Source of the DNA: Hormoscilla sp. GUM202
GTDB lineage: Bacteria > Cyanobacteriota > Cyanobacteriia > Cyanobacteriales > Desertifilaceae
DNA: 64,000 bases
Reading direction: 5' to 3'
NCBI GenBank assembly: GCA_005518205.2
Contig: RFFC02000011.1
Coordinates: forward strand, 1-64,000
The notes beneath the pieces are model-generated. The model had not been told where the DNA came from. It did no database searches and worked only from the letters and a program-made list of their open reading frames with translations. Each line of letters begins with the position of its first letter. Within the stretch, counting starts at the first letter, position 1. Below, one piece after another: positions 1-8,199 of the stretch. Made by a program: the position numbers and the translations under genes.

Positions 1-1158
1 CAATTGGTCGGGGTCGATGTTTTGCGATCGCAGATATTCTGCTAGCCGTTCGGCCCGTTGCTGAGCCTGCTGGGCCCGTTGCCGTTCTTGTTCCACCTCC
101 TGCTGAGCCTGCTGGGCCCGTTGCCGTTCTTGTTCCACCTCCTGCTGAGCCTGCTGAGCCCGTTGCCGTTCTTGTTCCACCTCCTGCTGAGCCTGCTGAG
201 CCCGTTGCCGTTCTTGTTCCACCTCCTGCTGAGCCTGCTGAGCCCGTTGCCGTTCTTGTTCCACCTCCTGCTGAGCCTGCTGAGCCCGTTGCCGTTCTTG
301 TTCCACCTCCTGCTGAGCCTGCTGAGCCCGTTGCCGTTCTTGTTCCACCTCCTGCTGAGCCTGCTGAGCCCGTTGTCGTTCTTGTTCCAGCTCTTGCTGA
401 GCCCGTTGTCGTTCTTGTTCCAGCTCTTGCTGAGCCCGTTGTCGTTCTTGTTCCAGCTCTTGCTGAGCCCGTTGTCGTTCCTGCTGTGCCTGTTGCCGTT
501 CTTGTTCAGCTAACTCATCTGAGGTCAGATATCTCCTGCCCTCTTGGTCGTACCAGTACACCCATTCCCTGCTCCTGCCTCGATATCTTCCCAGTCCCGT
601 TCCTATTCCCAAGCCTATTTCTGGCAACCAGATGGGATTTCCTGACAGCAGTCTGTATTGGTCCTCTTCTAACTTATATACTTCCAAAGGTTGATGGTCT
701 GCATGGCGACTCCTTCGCCCCCGTCTTCCACTACCGATTGGACGGCAAAATGGATTGCATATTACATAGTACAATGCCCCTAGTTCTGCATAATCTGCCA
801 TTTTTTTGTCATACTCGCCCCCGTAGGTTTTGGAGACCACTTCCATCACCAAAATGGGCACTATTCCCTTTTCTTCCCACACCACGTAGCTGAGGCGCAG
901 TGCTGCTGATTTTATCCGCTGTACCCCGATACTGAGAAATCCATCCGGGACTAGGGCTGGTTTTTCGGGGTGATAGTATATTCCCATATCTACTCCCCAA
1001 AACCAGTCATCCCGTTGGGCCCAGATCCGGGATAATATATCGTCAGCGGCGTTGGGGATTAAGTTTTGCAGTTCGTTGTCCACAGGCGTGTCGTCTGAGT
1101 CTGGTAATTCTTCTGCCGTTGGCAGGCGTAATGTGGAATCGTATGACAAAATTTTCAT
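1..1158 (-). CDS. Uma2-family (DUF820) endonuclease-like protein, copy A, cut by window edge
   Basis: Open from an ATG at 1158 to the left edge; by comparison with the neighbouring copy only about one codon and the stop are missing. The N-terminal ~210 residues match the Uma2/DUF820 family, a PD-(D/E)XK nuclease-like fold common in cyanobacteria: a PDGFLSIG segment (putative catalytic Asp) and an LVMEV segment (Glu) are visible. The C-terminal part is a highly charged Gln/Glu/Arg coiled coil built from 11- and 14-residue repeats. It is a tandem paralogue of the next gene with a divergent stretch around residues 130-150. DNA cleavage is assumed from the family; a scaffold role for the coiled coil is equally possible. 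Confidence 0.8.
   Translation of the reverse strand, partial: MKILSYDSTLRLPTAEELPDSDDTPVDNELQNLIPNAADDILSRIWAQRDDWFWGVDMGIYYHPEKPALVPDGFLSIGVQRIKSAALRLSYVVWEEKGIVPILVMEVVSKTYGGEYDKKMADYAELGALYYVICNPFCRPIGSGRRGRRSRHADHQPLEVYKLEEDQYRLLSGNPIWLPEIGLGIGTGLGRYRGRSREWVYWYDQEGRRYLTSDELAEQERQQAQQERQRAQQELEQERQRAQQELEQERQRAQQELEQERQRAQQAQQEVEQERQRAQQAQQEVEQERQRAQQAQQEVEQERQRAQQAQQEVEQERQRAQQAQQEVEQERQRAQQAQQEVEQERQRAQQAQQEVEQERQRAQQAQQRAERLAEYLRSQNIDPDQL
61..495 (-). repeat. coding tandem repeats (42-bp and 33-bp units) of copy A coiled coil
   Basis: Seven near-identical 42-bp units (14 residues, QEVEQERQRAQQAQ-like) followed toward higher coordinates by three 33-bp units (11 residues, ELEQERQRAQQ-like). 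Unit lengths of 11 and 14 suit hendecad and double-heptad coiled coils. The opposite strand gives a Leu/Phe-rich open frame that is only a shadow. Confidence 0.9.
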
Positions 1159-1277
1159 GATGTCTAGTAGGTGGCAGTATACGCTTACATTCTTGAGCTG
1201 TGAGTATTATCAATAGAACCCAGCCGGATGGAAAATTGATTATGGGCCCATCCCACAGCAGGAGCTGTCCATCCATT

Positions 1278-2447
1278 CTACATCAATTGGTCGGGGTCGA
1301 TGTTTTGCGATCGCAGATATTCTGCTAGCCGTTCGGCCCGTTGCTGAGCCTGCTGGGCCCCTTGCCGTTCTTGTTCCATCTCCTGCTGAGCCCGTTGCCG
1401 TTCTTGTTCCACCTCCTGTTGAGCCTGCTGGGCCCGTTGCCGTTCTTGTTCCACCTCCTGTTGAGCCTGCTGGGCCCGTTGCCGTTCTTGTTCCACCTCC
1501 TGCTGAGCCTGCTGAGCCCGTTGCCGTTCTTGTTCCACCTCCTGCTGAGCCTGCTGAGCCCGTTGCCGTTCTTGTTCCACCTCCTGCTGAGCCTGCTGAG
1601 CCCGTTGCCGTTCTTGTTCCACCTCCTGCTGAGCCTGCTGAGCCCGTTGTCGTTCTTGTTCCAGCTCTTGCTGAGCCCGTTGTCGTTCTTGTTCCAGCTC
1701 TTGCTGAGCCCGTTGTCGTTCTTGTTCCAGCTCTTGCTGAGCCCGTTGTCGTTCTTGTTCCAGCTCTTGCTGAGCCCGTTGTCGTTCCTGCTGTGCCTGT
1801 TGCCGTTCTTGTTCAGCTAACTCATCTGAGGTCAGATATCTCCTGCCCTCTTGGTCGTACCAATACACCCATTCCCTGCTCCTGCCTCGATATTTTCCCA
1901 GTTCCGTTCCTATTCCCAAGCCTATTTCTGGCAACCAGATGGGATTTCCTGACAGCAGTCTGTATTGGTTCCCTTCTAACTTATACAGTTCCAAAGGTTG
2001 ATGGTCTGCATGGCGACCACTAGCGCTGGGACCGCAAAATGGATTGTAGATCGCATAGTACAATGGCCCTAGTTCGGCATAATCTGCCATTTTTTGGTCA
2101 TACTCGCCCCCGTCAGTTTTGGATGCCACTTCCATGACCAAAATTGGCACTATTCCCTTTTCTTCCCACACCACGTAGCTGAGGCGCAGTGCTGCTGATT
2201 TTATCCACTGTACCCCGATACTGAGAAATCCATCCGGGACTAGGGCTGGTTTTTCGGGGTGATAGTATATTCCCATATCTACTCCCCAAAACCAGTCATC
2301 CCGTTGGGCCCAGATCCGGGATAATATATCGTCAGCGGCGTTGGGGATTAAGTTTTGCAGTTCGTTGTCCACAGGCGTGTCGTCTGAGTCTGGTAATTCT
2401 TCTGCCGTTGGCAGGCGTAATGTGGAATCGTATGACAGAATTTTCAT
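1278..2447 (-). CDS. Uma2-family (DUF820) endonuclease-like protein with Gln-rich coiled coil, copy B
   Basis: 389 residues from ATG at 2447 to TAG. Residues 1-215 are the Uma2/DUF820 domain: PDGFLSIG near residue 75 and LVMEVASKT near residue 105 carry the expected Asp and Glu-x-Lys-type residues of PD-(D/E)XK nucleases. Residues ~215-370 are a charged coiled coil: four 11-residue ELEQ units, six 14-residue EVEQ units, then an EMEQ unit, ending SQNIDPDQLM. Copy A lies 119 bp downstream on the same strand and is nearly identical outside a short central block, so the pair is a recent tandem duplication with unequal repeat counts. Cellular role unknown. Confidence 0.85.
   Translation of the reverse strand: MKILSYDSTLRLPTAEELPDSDDTPVDNELQNLIPNAADDILSRIWAQRDDWFWGVDMGIYYHPEKPALVPDGFLSIGVQWIKSAALRLSYVVWEEKGIVPILVMEVASKTDGGEYDQKMADYAELGPLYYAIYNPFCGPSASGRHADHQPLELYKLEGNQYRLLSGNPIWLPEIGLGIGTELGKYRGRSREWVYWYDQEGRRYLTSDELAEQERQQAQQERQRAQQELEQERQRAQQELEQERQRAQQELEQERQRAQQELEQERQRAQQAQQEVEQERQRAQQAQQEVEQERQRAQQAQQEVEQERQRAQQAQQEVEQERQRAQQAQQEVEQERQRAQQAQQEVEQERQRAQQEMEQERQGAQQAQQRAERLAEYLRSQNIDPDQLM
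1380..1790 (-). repeat. coding tandem repeats of copy B coiled coil
   Basis: Same 42-bp and 33-bp units as in copy A, here four 33-bp units, six 42-bp units and one odd 33-bp unit. The different count from copy A indicates expansion or contraction by slippage or unequal crossover. Confidence 0.9.
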
Positions 2448-2852
2448 GATGTCTAGTAGGTGGCAGTATGATTACGGAAGTATACAGAGATTGTTAGTTG
2501 TCCGGGAGCCCTAGCGAAATCTCGATCGCCTTAGCCTCGGCAGCAGAGTACATCGAAGTGGATTCTCAACCATACAAATGTACGGAGTAGCAGTCACCTC
2601 CACCGGTGCGGCAGCCAATCGCCCCTGCGCAGCGGAGGGGGCCCGGAGCGTGGGCTTAGTTTATGTAGCGATACTCTTTAGGGTATCACGGCGCTAATTG
2701 TTCGTGTTTAACTAATTGAACAGTTTGCATCCATAACCTCTGGTGCATCTGTTAATGTTGGTGGCGGTGGGACTGGCTGACGGTAATCAATATGTACGTC
2801 CGGCCCTAAATATTCTTCTAAGTATGGGTCCATATTAATGGTAAATTAGATT
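2448..2852. other. intergenic region with GC-rich repeat and small ORF remnant
   Basis: About 400 bp between copy B and the phosphodiester glycosidase remnant. A GC-rich stretch near 2625-2665 (GCAGCGGAGGGGGCCCGGAG) resembles one at 50285-50330, so it belongs to a dispersed repeat family. A 41-codon frame on the minus strand (2833-2708) is listed separately. No promoter could be assigned with confidence. Confidence 0.5.
2708..2833 (-). pseudogene. 41-codon remnant, possibly an internally deleted DUF4058-type gene
   Basis: ATG at 2833, stop at 2708. The start MDPYLEE resembles the N terminus of DUF4058 proteins and the following IDYRQPVPPP-like segment resembles their C terminus, as if the middle had been deleted. 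This rests on two short motif resemblances and may be chance. Confidence 0.25.
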
Positions 2853-3465
2853 ATGGCTTGCTGGTTGACAAGGAGGCGATCGCTCCTAATTTCTCTGTTC
2901 CTAACGATCGTAGAGTTGCCGCTGCTGTGCTATGGGGGACTGCTGCTGCTGCGCTCCCCCAGAACCAACCAAGAACGGGTGCTGTTTAGGGGCATTACCT
3001 ACAAGCGGTTAGCCCGTTCCCTGCCGCGCCGCGTTATGATTCATATCGTCACTATTGACTTAACTGCCCCCGGGATTAAGGTCTTTGTGACCCGTAGCGG
3101 GGGGAACGATTTTAGTTAAGAATGGCTTGCCAGTTACCTTAAACAAAGGTAAGGTATATGATGGACTGTATCCGCGCACGGCAGTAGGAATTGACCGGAA
3201 GGGTGAGAAAATCTGGATAGTTGTCATTGACGGTCGTCAAGCTTATTATAGTGAGGGTGTTTCCTTACCAGAACTGGCTGATATCTTGATAGAATTAGGC
3301 GTGGAAACAGCCCTGAACTTGGATGGAGGCGGTTCGACAACCTTAGTCCTAGGGGATGACCGCCCCCAGGTTTTAAATGCACCCATTCATACTCGCATTC
3401 CCATGCGCCAGCGCCCCGTTGCCAATCACTTGGGTTTCTATGCGATCGGGAATGAGGAACGATGA
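2853..3465 (+). pseudogene. phosphodiester glycosidase family (NAGPA-type) gene with internal deletion and frameshift
   Basis: The first frame (2853-3119) encodes an N-terminal membrane or signal segment and the strand leading to KVFVTRSGG; the second (3103-3465, +1 frame) resumes with ILVKNGLPVTLNKG and carries the conserved end YPRTAVGIDRKG, VVIDGRQAYYSEG, ALNLDGGGSTTLV and a final NHLGFYAI. Family members of about 270-330 residues have roughly 100 more residues between these blocks. The sequence therefore shows a deletion joining both parts out of frame near 3095-3110. NAGPA-domain proteins act on phosphodiester-linked sugars outside the cytoplasm; this copy is very unlikely to work. Confidence 0.75.
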
Positions 3466-3522
3466 TACAATAATTTGGTTTATGCTAATATCCGATTAGT
3501 TGTCGTTCGCTGGCAGAGGTAA

Positions 3523-3756
<234 letters not shown>

Positions 3757-3761
3757 AGACT

Positions 3762-4124
3762 ATGTTAGTAAAATTAGACTAAAATCTTAGTATTGCCCAT
3801 GCAAAGTTTCTCCGGGATGAGGGTTACGATTGCGATCGGGTTACTGATGAAGGATTGTCCGGTGAAAACGACGAAGTTGTATGGCAACAAGCTTGTGCCG
3901 AGAAACGTTTTTTTATTACTCTCGACCTAGACTTTTCCGACGTCCGCCGTTTTCCACCTGGAAGTCACCCGGGTATTTTACTGTTGCGTTGTCGCAGTGG
4001 CAGTCGTCAGGCAGTGCTTGATGTTTTAGCTAGAGTTGTGCGGGAATATCCACTCGCTACTTTACGAAGTTGCCTGGCGGTGGTGGATGAGAGACAAACT
4101 CGAATTCGTCGTCCGCCTGTTTGA
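3762..4124 (+). pseudogene. DUF5615 PIN-like toxin with in-frame TAA at codon 7
   Basis: From ATG 3762 the frame reads MLVKLD, stop (TAA 3780-3782), NLSIAHAKFLRDEGYDC and on to a full-length DUF5615 protein (CDRVTDEGLSGENDEVVW, FFITLDLDFSDVRRFPPG, GILLLRCRSGS). The family motif here is LDENLS, so a single GAA to TAA change explains the stop and removes one of the conserved acidic residues. A start at TTG 3855 would lose the N-terminal acidic cluster needed for PIN-like nuclease activity. A second decayed copy at 5092-5235 shares the stop. Confidence 0.75.
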
Positions 4125-4180
4125 GGTTATTTGAATCAACTCGGCGGCATTTGCCCTGATATTGGTTTTTGCAGCTAAAT

Positions 4181-4202
4181 GTAGGGTGGGCACCGCCCAC
4201 CA
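4181..4202. repeat. short palindromic repeat, GTAGGGTGGGCACC family
   Basis: GTGGGCACCGCCCAC palindrome preceded by GTAG. Related copies lie at about 7496-7520, 7618-7640, 20391-20409, 41213-41231 and 58008-58021, all between genes. Confidence 0.7.
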
Positions 4203-4242
4203 GAAGCTAATTAGAGAATATGAAATCTAATGGTCACCGAAA

Positions 4243-4485
4243 ATGGCTGAAGTGATTACCCTGAAACTCCCGGAAACCCTGGCCCAGCAGGCAAAAGAAA
4301 TTGCGGCGCTAAAGGAGCAGCGACTTGAGGATGTCTTAGTAGAATGGATAGAGCGTGCTATTAAGGAAATTCCTGTGGAGTTACTACCGGACGAACAGGT
4401 TTTGGCTCTGTGCGATCTACAGATGGAGGCTTCCGATCAAGAGGTTTTCAGTGACCTTTTGGCTCGCAATGCAGAGGGACGCTAA
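4243..4485 (+). CDS. small antitoxin-like protein upstream of an HNH gene (N-terminal frame)
   Basis: 80 residues from ATG with an all-helical look: EVITLKLPETLAQQAKEIA, then EWIERAIKEIPVELLPDEQVLALCDLQM. Such proteins of about 120 residues commonly precede a short HNH endonuclease gene in cyanobacteria. Here the frame stops at 4485 after GR, and the expected continuation is read in another frame from 4485 (next entry), so the gene is either frameshifted or split with a TAATG overlap. No function is known. Confidence 0.6.
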   Translation: MAEVITLKLPETLAQQAKEIAALKEQRLEDVLVEWIERAIKEIPVELLPDEQVLALCDLQMEASDQEVFSDLLARNAEGR

Positions 4486-4604
4486 TGGTTGCTGAAGTCC
4501 GTCAACTCGATGAACTGATGCAGGTTTATCGACGGGGCATGGTGCGTAAAGCCCGTGCATTGAAGGTGGCTGTCGATCGGGGATTGAAACCGGCTCTCAA
4601 CTGA
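4485..4604 (+). CDS. C-terminal frame of the small HNH-associated protein
   Basis: ATG overlaps the preceding stop (TAATG). It encodes 39 residues, including QLDELMQVYRRGMVRKARAL and VAVDRGLKP, which as far as I recall form the C terminus of the single 120-residue family protein. The simplest reading is one gene with a 1-nt frameshift near 4480; translational coupling of two halves is the alternative. Confidence 0.5.
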   Translation: MVAEVRQLDELMQVYRRGMVRKARALKVAVDRGLKPALN

Positions 4605-4609
4605 AAGTG

Positions 4610-5091
4610 ATGGCTCGCACTTATATTCCTATAGATATACAACGACTTGTCCGCGCCGCTGCTCAAAATCGCTGTGGTTATTGCTTGAGTCCACTGAGGT
4701 TTGTAGTGAGGACTTCCGTCCTCACTACAAACCTCAGAAAAATCAGCATTTGGTGATGGCGCGTTTGGAAATTGAACACATCATTCCCATTTCTCAAGGC
4801 GGTAGCAATGATGAATCTAATTTGTGGTTAGCTTGTCCGATTTGTAATCGCCACAAAAGTGATAAAACTACGGCTGTAGATCCGGAAACTGGGGAGAGGG
4901 TAACGCTGTTTAATCCACGTACCCAGATCTGGGGAGATCATTTTCAATGGAGTGCCGATGGTCTGCGCATTGTCGGGCGATCGCCGACTGGTCGAGCAAC
5001 GGTTTTAGCCCTACATCTGAGTGACGATCCTGATGCGATCGAGGTTCGCAGTTATTGGGTACAGGCTGGCTGGCATCCCCCAGAAGACTGA
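4610..5091 (+). pseudogene. HNH endonuclease gene disrupted by a 50-bp palindrome insertion
   Basis: ATG 4610 opens MARTYIPIDIQRLVRAAAQN followed by CGYCLSP, the usual N terminus of a small HNH nuclease with a zinc-binding CxxC. At 4694 a 50-bp insertion (44-bp hairpin plus AAAAAT) shifts the frame. From 4744 the protein resumes in the right order: QHLVMARLEIEHIIPISQGG (H of the HNH core), NDESNLWLACPICNRHKSD (Asn, CxxC, His). The C-terminal end is intact to 5091. Removing the insertion restores SPQHLVMARLEIEH exactly, so the insertion is the lesion. Re-initiation at TTG 4681 would give a protein lacking the first zinc ligands. Confidence 0.8.
4694..4737. repeat. perfect 20-bp inverted repeat inserted in the HNH gene
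   Basis: CTGAGGTTTGTAGTGAGGAC, a TTCC loop, then its exact reverse complement. Related copies occur at 33316-33345 and, in shortened form, at 7681-7707. Confidence 0.9.
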
Positions 5092-5235
5092 GTCTAAAAT
5101 CTCAGTATTACCCATGCAAAGTTTCTCCGGAATGAGAGAGTGTAGATCGCGATCGGGTTACTGATGAAGGATTGTCCGGTGAAGAAGACGGGGTTGCATG
5201 GCAGCGAAGAACGCTTTTTTCTATCTATTTTTTCG
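5092..5235 (+). pseudogene. decayed second copy of the DUF5615 toxin 5' region
   Basis: About 140 bp align with 3777-3925: TAAAATCTCAGTATTACCCA, then GCAAAGTTTCTCCGGAATGA, then CGGGTTACTGATGAAGGATT and TGTCCGGTGAAGAAGACG. The TAA found at codon 7 of the first copy is present here too. It then loses similarity in a run of T. No open frame of note. Confidence 0.7.
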
Positions 5236-5266
5236 GAAAGTCCCGTTAATGCTTCCATAGATCCTC

Positions 5267-5704
5267 CTACTTTAGATAGGACTTTGCCCATTCATAGTGA
5301 TTTGGATCTTTATTGAGAAGATACTCTGCAGCTTCTCTTCGCTTGTCCCTATCTTTTGTCATTCTGACAATTCTTTCAATTTCATCATCAATATCATCAG
5401 CCCCACGTTCTGCTGCCATCTCAAACCATGACTCGCCCTCATCATATTCACGTCGGTCGAAAGAAATTGCCCCCATTAAGGTATAGGGTTGATGACTATC
5501 GGGTTGACATTCCATCGCTTGCATTGCACAGTTTTCTGCTTCATCTAGTAGATTAAGATCGCGGAAAGCTGCGCCCCTAGTTACCAATAGAGCCGATTTC
5601 AGGTCAGATTCTTTTATTTTGTGCCAGTTCACTTTTTCTGTAACTTGCAACGCTTTTTCAGGATCGTCTGCCTTCCGCCAGTTACTACTAGAGCGTCGGT
5701 CCAC
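5267..5704 (-). pseudogene. TPR-like C-terminal part of the interrupted repeat protein
   Basis: From NWRKADDPEKALQVTEKVNW onward the frame encodes TPR-like helices: ALLVTRGAAFRDLNLLDEAE, NCAMQAMECQPDSHQPYTLM, then GAISFDRREYDEGESWFEMA. The first residues (MDRRSSS) come from the terminal repeat of the inserted element at 5684-5897, so they are not native. Cyanobacterial proteins with this C terminus usually have a longer N-terminal region ending GNRWNLPT, which is exactly what lies on the other side of the insertion. Likely the 3' third of one gene that started at 7184. Confidence 0.65.
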
Positions 5705-5897
5705 TAATAAAGCTTGACAAATTGTTCAATCTGTGCATAGACGGAAAATCGTTCTCCAGTTCGTCTCCCGCTCTCCACTTAGGGCCCCTCTGGATCTCGT
5801 AATTTTGTTCAAAATCGTCTCACAAACCGACAAATTTTAGCACATGCACATTTCTTTTTTTTGTCAACTACTTCTACTGGACCGACGCTCTAGCAGT
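5684..5897. mobile_element. MITE-like element, 214 bp, with ~20-bp terminal inverted repeats
   Basis: Left end ACTACTAGAGCGTCGGTCCA (5684-5703) and right end TGGACCGACGCTCTAGCAGT (5878-5897) are reverse complements except one position. The interior has no coding potential. It sits between two halves of one protein gene. A clear target-site duplication was not found, so the exact ends may differ by a few bases. Confidence 0.7.
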
Positions 5898-6548
5898 GGG
5901 TAAATTCCATCTATTTCCAGTTCCTTTATATTCCTTTTCATAAAACATTGCTTCTAATCTGTAGTGAGCGATCGCTATCTTTCCGTGTCGGGAAAGACGA
6001 TCTTCTTCAATAAGCTGAATGACTTGTTTAGGGTCGAGTCGTTCCTCTCGCTCAAGCTTGAGCATTATTTCATAAAACAACGGGTCTAATTCCCCCAGAA
6101 TCTCGTACTTCCTTTTCAACGATCTGAAGTGGATAGCTTTGGCAATCTCTGCTGTTTCAATAAGTCCTTCTTCTATCAGCCACTGAATATCTGCTTCGGA
6201 TATTTGAAATTCTCCATTTTCAAGCTTTGCTTTGATATCTTTAGGAAGGTTTTGAGATTTCATTAACCCAATCTCAAGATTCCTAAGAATTAAAAACAAA
6301 GGGCTAGAAGTATCTGAGCTTTGATATTGAGTAGCTTTATATTTATTTTTCAGTTCCACAAAGAATATTCTGTTCTCATGCTCTCGCGCGATCGCGATTA
6401 ACTTAGTTAACTGCTGCTGTTTTAACCATCCAAGTTCACTACGATCTAGTATCTCTTCTGAGTTTAATTTCTTCAAAATAGAATATAGCGGACTGGAAAT
6501 AGAAGTGTCAGGGTGAGAATCAACCTCATATCTAGACTTTAATTCCAA
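5874..6548 (-). pseudogene. middle part of the interrupted repeat protein
   Basis: The frame contains four or five ~70-residue repeats of the pattern KxKY...SPLYSILKKL...L...E..WL....L..TI.IA, e.g. SRYEVDSHPDTSISSPLYSI and YKATQYQSSDTSSPLFLILR. It is in the same frame as the upstream piece: reading upstream from the ATG at 6548 gives QQEQERKAELEFLELKSRYE back to one TAA at 6594-6596. Native coding ends near 5898; the last residues (ARASVQ) are encoded by the inserted element. Function unknown. Confidence 0.65.
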
Positions 6549-6593
6549 AAACTCAAGTTCAGCTTTTCGCTCCTGTTCCTGTTGCCAATGAAT

Positions 6594-7184
6594 TTATAGC
6601 GTTTCCTCAAAGTCCTGTTCGAAAAGCCATTCAGCTTCAGAATCAGATAATTGCTCTCTCACATCGAGTTTTTTCAGAATTGAATAAAGAGGCTCTTCGG
6701 GAAACATGTCTAGATGTTTGCTTGCCTTGTAATCAACTTTTAGCCTTGAAAAATCCCGGATATTCCCAATCAAGGTAATTGTGTCTGCGAGACCCCGATC
6801 GGTGAGTAGTTCAATTTCTGAATCTGTAAGGACGTATCCAGTATCTCCAGTATCTAATTTCCAAAGGATGGAATATACGGGGCTGGAGATCTGCAATTCT
6901 AAATCTTCTGGAATATGATACTTAGTTCGCAGTTGGATAAATTCAGCTTCTAGCCTCTGCTTTTCTTCTGCTTCGTATTGCTGCAAATAAATAATTTCAA
7001 CGGTTTGAAAAAGATCATTTTCCGCTAGCCATTGAAACTCTATATTCGTGACCTGAATGCCCAACTCTGCTTTTCTCAGTATCAAATATAGAAAACTATC
7101 AGGCGCAGTCGCCTTATCCTGACCTATTTTATATTTCTCTTTCAGAGCAGCAAAGTGCCTTTTTTGTAGTTCACTATTATCCAT
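6594..7184 (-). pseudogene. N-terminal part of the interrupted repeat protein (ends at in-frame TAA)
   Basis: 196 residues from ATG 7184: repeats of about 70 residues (DSFLYLILRKAELGIQVTNI, SSPVYSILWKLDTGD, EEPLYSILKKLDVREQLSDS). Translation stops at TAA 6594-6596 after DFEETL, but the same frame continues with IHWQQEQERKAELEFLELKS into the next repeat, so one nonsense change split the gene. The intact gene would have encoded roughly 580 residues once the 214-bp insert is removed. The repeats look like a helical solenoid; no enzymatic motif is visible. Confidence 0.65.
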
Positions 7185-7669
7185 ACCTGATCTGTACCTA
7201 ATGTGATATTGACTGCGTAGGAGGCCGATCGGGAGGTGCAGGCAGAATTTGCCCGATATCTTCCTTGACAGTTTTTTAGCCTAACTTACTATTTTAGCTA
7301 AAGTCAATGTTGTTAACAATATTTAACATTTTCACAGCATACCCTCGTTCCCAGGGTCTCCCTGGGAATGCTCAGTCACGAGGTGGTTGCCTCCTGTGAA
7401 TTCCTTTATCCGCCTCGGGGTAACTTGTGAGTTCCTAACAACGGTCGTCTATTGATACCAGGAGCCAGTGTCTCCCGGGTAGTGCGAGTTCTTCGTAGGG
7501 TGGGCACCGCCCACCAGAATGTGGGTATTTTTTTACCAACTGATAGGTATGTGCTAACAGTTCTAGTGTAAGATTGCTGCTGTTGCAGGGATAGCACCTG
7601 CTGATGGCAAAACGTTGGTAGGGTGGGCAATGCCCACCTTGTCAATTGTGGGTTGTTGGTTGTCAGTTG
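7185..7669. other. intergenic region with palindromic repeats
   Basis: 485 bp without a credible gene. It holds a CTCGTTCCCAGGG...CCCTGGGAATG palindrome (7344-7370) and two GTAGGGTGGGC palindromes (about 7496-7520 and 7618-7640). No terminator or promoter could be assigned. Confidence 0.6.
7344..7370. repeat. CTCGTTCCC/GGGAACG palindrome family
   Basis: CGTTCCCAGGG and CCCTGGGAATG are imperfect inverted arms. Related copies: 37396-37428, 41141-41168, 50339-50371, 51106-51130. Confidence 0.65.
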
Positions 7670-7945
7670 CTATCGCTGATAAGGACTAAAGTCCTTACTA
7701 CGAACCTCTGACCTATAGTCCCAGTCCCAAGCCTGAGTCACCAGACTACTCAGCCAGCATCTGCTAGGCAGTTCTAGCAGACCGTCATCAGCTAACACCT
7801 CCGCTATTAACTGTTCCAAGGAACGTCCTTGAGAACGAAACACCTGGATCACCCCCGCGATCGCCGTTGCAACCAGTTCTTCATCCACCTGCTTTTCTTT
7901 GAGGGCGACAATTTCTCCAGCATTGGTGGGAATTTCATAATTCAT
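7670..7945 (-). CDS. small conserved-looking hypothetical protein with repeat-derived C terminus
   Basis: 91 residues from ATG 7945. Helical pattern with VATAIAGVIQVFRSQGRSLE and QLIAEVLADDGLLELPSRCW, reminiscent of small cyanobacterial proteins of unknown function. The last 12 residues (EVRSKDFSPYQR) are encoded by the palindromic repeat at 7681-7707 (family of 4694-4737), so the original stop has been replaced and the C terminus extended by an insertion. No operon partner is evident. Confidence 0.55.
   Translation of the reverse strand: MNYEIPTNAGEIVALKEKQVDEELVATAIAGVIQVFRSQGRSLEQLIAEVLADDGLLELPSRCWLSSLVTQAWDWDYRSEVRSKDFSPYQR
7681..7707. repeat. AAGGACTAAAGTCCTT repeat of the 4694 family, inside a gene 3' end
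   Basis: Inverted repeat AAGGACTAAAGTCCTT followed by ACTACGAACCT, matching half of the GGTTTGTAGTGAGGAC family. Confidence 0.7.
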
Positions 7946-8199
7946 GGCTACTAATCGATTTTTTTAAAAAATGTGTTACAGATTATATTCCGAAAGTATC
8001 TGCCAGAGAGAGTTTGGCAATCTCAAACCCCAAATATTAAATCGTCAATTCCTATCAAAGAGTTTTTCACTCCCTAGCGCAACGCGCACTTCGTCTCACA
8101 AAATGAGAGGAATGTAAAGTTTCTTAACATGATTTTCATCTGTGATTCTGTATTATAGCGTAATTTGTACCCTTGTCAAGTCTGTTTCAAACAATTTTT

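Noticed and set aside
58-513. Long plus-strand Leu/Phe-rich frame opposite the coiled-coil repeats (also 1341-1820)
   Set aside because: It is the mirror of tandem repeats in the Uma2 genes; it exists only because the unit length is a multiple of three.
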